Assembly (NCBI RefSeq): GCF_041080625.1
Contig: NZ_CP163518.1
Coordinates: 8,301,501 to 8,365,500 of the forward strand
Reading direction: 5' to 3'
Origin: Streptomyces sp. CG1
Lineage (GTDB): Bacteria > Actinomycetota > Actinomycetes > Streptomycetales > Streptomycetaceae
DNA length: 64,000 bases
Shown: piece by piece, positions 62,418 to 64,000 of the stretch
How the letters are laid out: each line of letters begins with the position of its first letter
Numbering within the stretch: the first letter of the stretch is position 1
Position numbers and translations under genes: made by a program
The notes under the pieces: generated by a model
Told to the model about the DNA's origin: nothing
Databases searched by the model: none
The model's input: only the letters and a program-made list of their open reading frames with translations

Positions 62418-64000
62418 ATGAGCCAGCAGGGGGGAAGGCCCGCCCGTCCCGAGGACGACTGGTGGGGACAGCTGTACGACGACTCCACCGAGGACACAGG
62501 ACCCGGGGCCGCGCCCGACACCCTGGACGACCGCTTCGCCTCCGCGAAGCACACGGTGACGGGCCGACAGACACCGGCCGCGCGTGACGACGCCGGGCCG
62601 GGAGACGGCGACAGGGGCAGCGGAGCCGACGTGGGCGGAGACGTCGGCACGGTGGGGCACGGGGACGGCGACCCGCCCACAGCGCTGTCCAGCCGCCCGG
62701 CACTGCCCTCGCAGCGCGCCCCCGAGCCCCCGCCCCTCCCACCGTTTCCCGCCCCCACGACGCCGGTCGACGCCCCGCCCCTCCGGCACACCCCCTGGGA
62801 CCGGCCCCCGGCGCCGCCCGAGCCACCCCGCCCGCCCGAGCAGCAACCACCCGCCCCGCCCGCCGAACGCCCGGTGTACAAGCCACCGACGCCCACCGCC
62901 CCCGCCGACCGCTCCGTGCCGGAGCCACCCGCCCCGCCCGCCGAACGCCCGGTGTACAAGCCACCGACGCCCACCGCCCCCGCCGACCGCTCCGTGCCGG
63001 AGCCACCCGCCCCGCCCGCCGAACGCCCGGTGTACAAGCCACCGACGCCCACCGCCCCCGCTGACCGCTCCGCGCCGGAGCCACTCGCACCGCCCGGCGA
63101 ACGCCCGGTGTACAGGCCGCCGATGCCCACCGCCCCCGCTGACCGCTCCGCGCCGGAGCCGCTCGCACCGCCCGCCGAACGCCCGGTGTACAGGCCGCCG
63201 ATGCCCCCCGCGCCGGTCGACCGCTCCGTGCCGGAGCCACCCGCACCGCCCGCCGACCGCTCCACGCCGGAGCCACCCGCACCACCCGCCGCGCCCGCCG
63301 TACCCCCCGAGCCACAAGCCCCCCCGGCGCCCGCCGTGCCCCCACAAACGCCCCCGGCCATCACCTCACCCCGCCCTCCCGAGGCCGCCGCAGACGACCC
63401 CGCGCCCCCCTCCGCCCTCGTACCGCCACCCCCACCCCCCTCCGCCATCGACTACGTCGGCTCCGGGCCGCCCACCTACGACCCGGAGCCCACCGCGTTG
63501 CCCGGTGCCGATCCGGACGGGCTCGGTGAGTTGGTCGCGGACACGGTGCTGGACGGGGCCCGGTACGGGGCCTGCACGTTGCGGGCCGTGTCGCTGCGCG
63601 GGGACTCTGCGCGGTACCGGGGCGAACCGCGCCGGGACTCGCTGCTCACCGCCCGGTTCGGGGTGGGCGAGCAGGCGCTGGTGCTCGTCGCGATGGCGAC
63701 CGGCGTGCGCGGCATGCCGGACGCGCATCTCGCGGCGGCCGAGGCGTGCCGGTGGATCGGGCAGGCCGTGGGCCGCAGCCATCAACGGCTCGTGGAGGAC
63801 ATCCGGGCGGCCCGGCGCGGCGAGCTGAAGTCGGGTCTGCAGCGGCTGACCGACCGCAGCCTCGGCAGACTCCGCGCGAGCGCCGCCGAACAGGGCGCCG
63901 ACCCGGAGGCGTACACGGCGAGCCTGCGCTGTCTGCTGCTGCCCGCCGACCCCGACTGCCGTACGCGCGTGTTCTTCGGCGTCGGCGACGGCGGCCTGTT
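62418..64000 (+). CDS. Proline-rich protein with a PP2C-like domain, cut by the right edge
   Basis: Open from ATG 62418 to the end of the window (at least 527 residues). The opening MSQQGGRPARPEDDWWGQLY is followed by an acidic/Gly region, then from about residue 120 to 350 a Pro-rich low-complexity segment with five 26-residue repeats, then a globular domain from about 355. That domain looks like a PP2C phosphatase (GDSARYRGEPRRDSLLTARF, ALVLVAMATGVRG), but Ala-Thr-Gly stands where the metal-binding Asp-Gly pair is usual, so activity is doubtful on what is visible. No signal peptide. Such proteins often sit beside FHA or von Willebrand domain genes involved in Ser/Thr kinase signalling; the continuation is out of view. 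Confidence 0.75.
   Translation, partial: MSQQGGRPARPEDDWWGQLYDDSTEDTGPGAAPDTLDDRFASAKHTVTGRQTPAARDDAGPGDGDRGSGADVGGDVGTVGHGDGDPPTALSSRPALPSQRAPEPPPLPPFPAPTTPVDAPPLRHTPWDRPPAPPEPPRPPEQQPPAPPAERPVYKPPTPTAPADRSVPEPPAPPAERPVYKPPTPTAPADRSVPEPPAPPAERPVYKPPTPTAPADRSAPEPLAPPGERPVYRPPMPTAPADRSAPEPLAPPAERPVYRPPMPPAPVDRSVPEPPAPPADRSTPEPPAPPAAPAVPPEPQAPPAPAVPPQTPPAITSPRPPEAAADDPAPPSALVPPPPPPSAIDYVGSGPPTYDPEPTALPGADPDGLGELVADTVLDGARYGACTLRAVSLRGDSARYRGEPRRDSLLTARFGVGEQALVLVAMATGVRGMPDAHLAAAEACRWIGQAVGRSHQRLVEDIRAARRGELKSGLQRLTDRSLGRLRASAAEQGADPEAYTASLRCLLLPADPDCRTRVFFGVGDGGL
62865..63254 (+). repeat. Five tandem 78-bp coding repeats
   Basis: The sequence GAACGCCCGGTGTACA recurs at 62865, 62943, 63021, 63099 and 63177, exactly 78 bases apart, encoding ERPVYKPPTPTAPADRSVPE plus PPAPPA with drift from K to R and T to M in later copies; a partial sixth follows. 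The first two and a half units are almost identical, so the copy number probably varies between strains. Confidence 0.9.

Noticed and set aside
62865..63254. Regular 78-bp repeats as a CRISPR array
   Set aside because: The repeats are contiguous, in frame, with no unique spacers and no cas genes; they encode a Pro-rich protein segment.

Overview
The window looks like a piece of a Streptomyces (or close actinomycete) chromosome. GC is very high with strong G/C third-position bias, and several genes belong to families typical of that group: type I modular polyketide synthases, a DUF456 membrane protein, a 14-TM DHA2-type exporter, rsgA, and a LuxR-type regulator with a degenerate N-terminal winged-helix half. 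Its core is a type I polyketide gene cluster, about 11.9-52.2 kb, all on the + strand, bordered on both sides by decayed mobile DNA.

Layout. (1) 1-8.7 kb: a cytochrome P450 cut by the left edge, then a graveyard of insertion sequences. It holds an IS1380 remnant, an endonuclease VII-like gene, an IS701 remnant, an IS630 fragment, two IS630-type elements with inverted ends and TA target duplications, an IS5-type transposase tail split by the second of these, and a phage-integrase scrap. (2) 8.7-11.7 kb: two divergently transcribed, distantly related dihydrolipoamide dehydrogenase (E3) genes. (3) 12-52.1 kb: acyl-CoA oxidase-like enzyme, four PKS proteins (loading module plus six extension modules, terminal thioesterase), type II thioesterase, exporter, P450, crotonyl-CoA carboxylase/reductase (CCR), second P450, then a terminator. 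(4) 52.2-54.6 kb: the 3' end of a decayed group II intron (recognisable domain V and a frameshifted RT/maturase/HNH protein), followed by DNA without convincing genes. (5) 54.6-64 kb: ordinary chromosome: rsgA, ada-alkA/ogt, a tetR pseudogene, a secreted SGNH hydrolase, DUF456, a LuxR-type regulator, and a proline-rich PP2C-like protein cut by the right edge.

How the cluster should work. The PKS order from docking segments and gene order is KSQ-AT-ACP / KS-AT-KR-ACP / KS-AT-DH-KR-ACP // KS-AT-DH-KR-ACP // KS-AT-DH-KR-ACP / KS-AT-DH-ACP // KS-AT-ACP-TE. The loading AT has a CAGH motif where methylmalonyl ATs have YASH. With the CCR this suggests an ethylmalonyl-derived butyryl starter (inference). 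Modules 1, 2, 3 and 6 carry YASH (methylmalonyl), module 5 carries HAFH (malonyl), and module 4 has a highly unusual active site. Literal reading gives a 13-hydroxy, 10,8,6-triene, 3,5-diketo thioester with methyls at C12, C10, C8 and C2. It could leave as a 4-hydroxy-2-pyrone, a 14-membered lactone or a linear acid, and then be oxidised by the P450s. Three oddities make the product hard to predict: an AT with GGSNG in place of GHSxG, a DH in a module with no KR, and a KR without its catalytic Ser. No deoxysugar, methyltransferase or pathway-regulator genes are visible, so any of these must lie left of the window or elsewhere.
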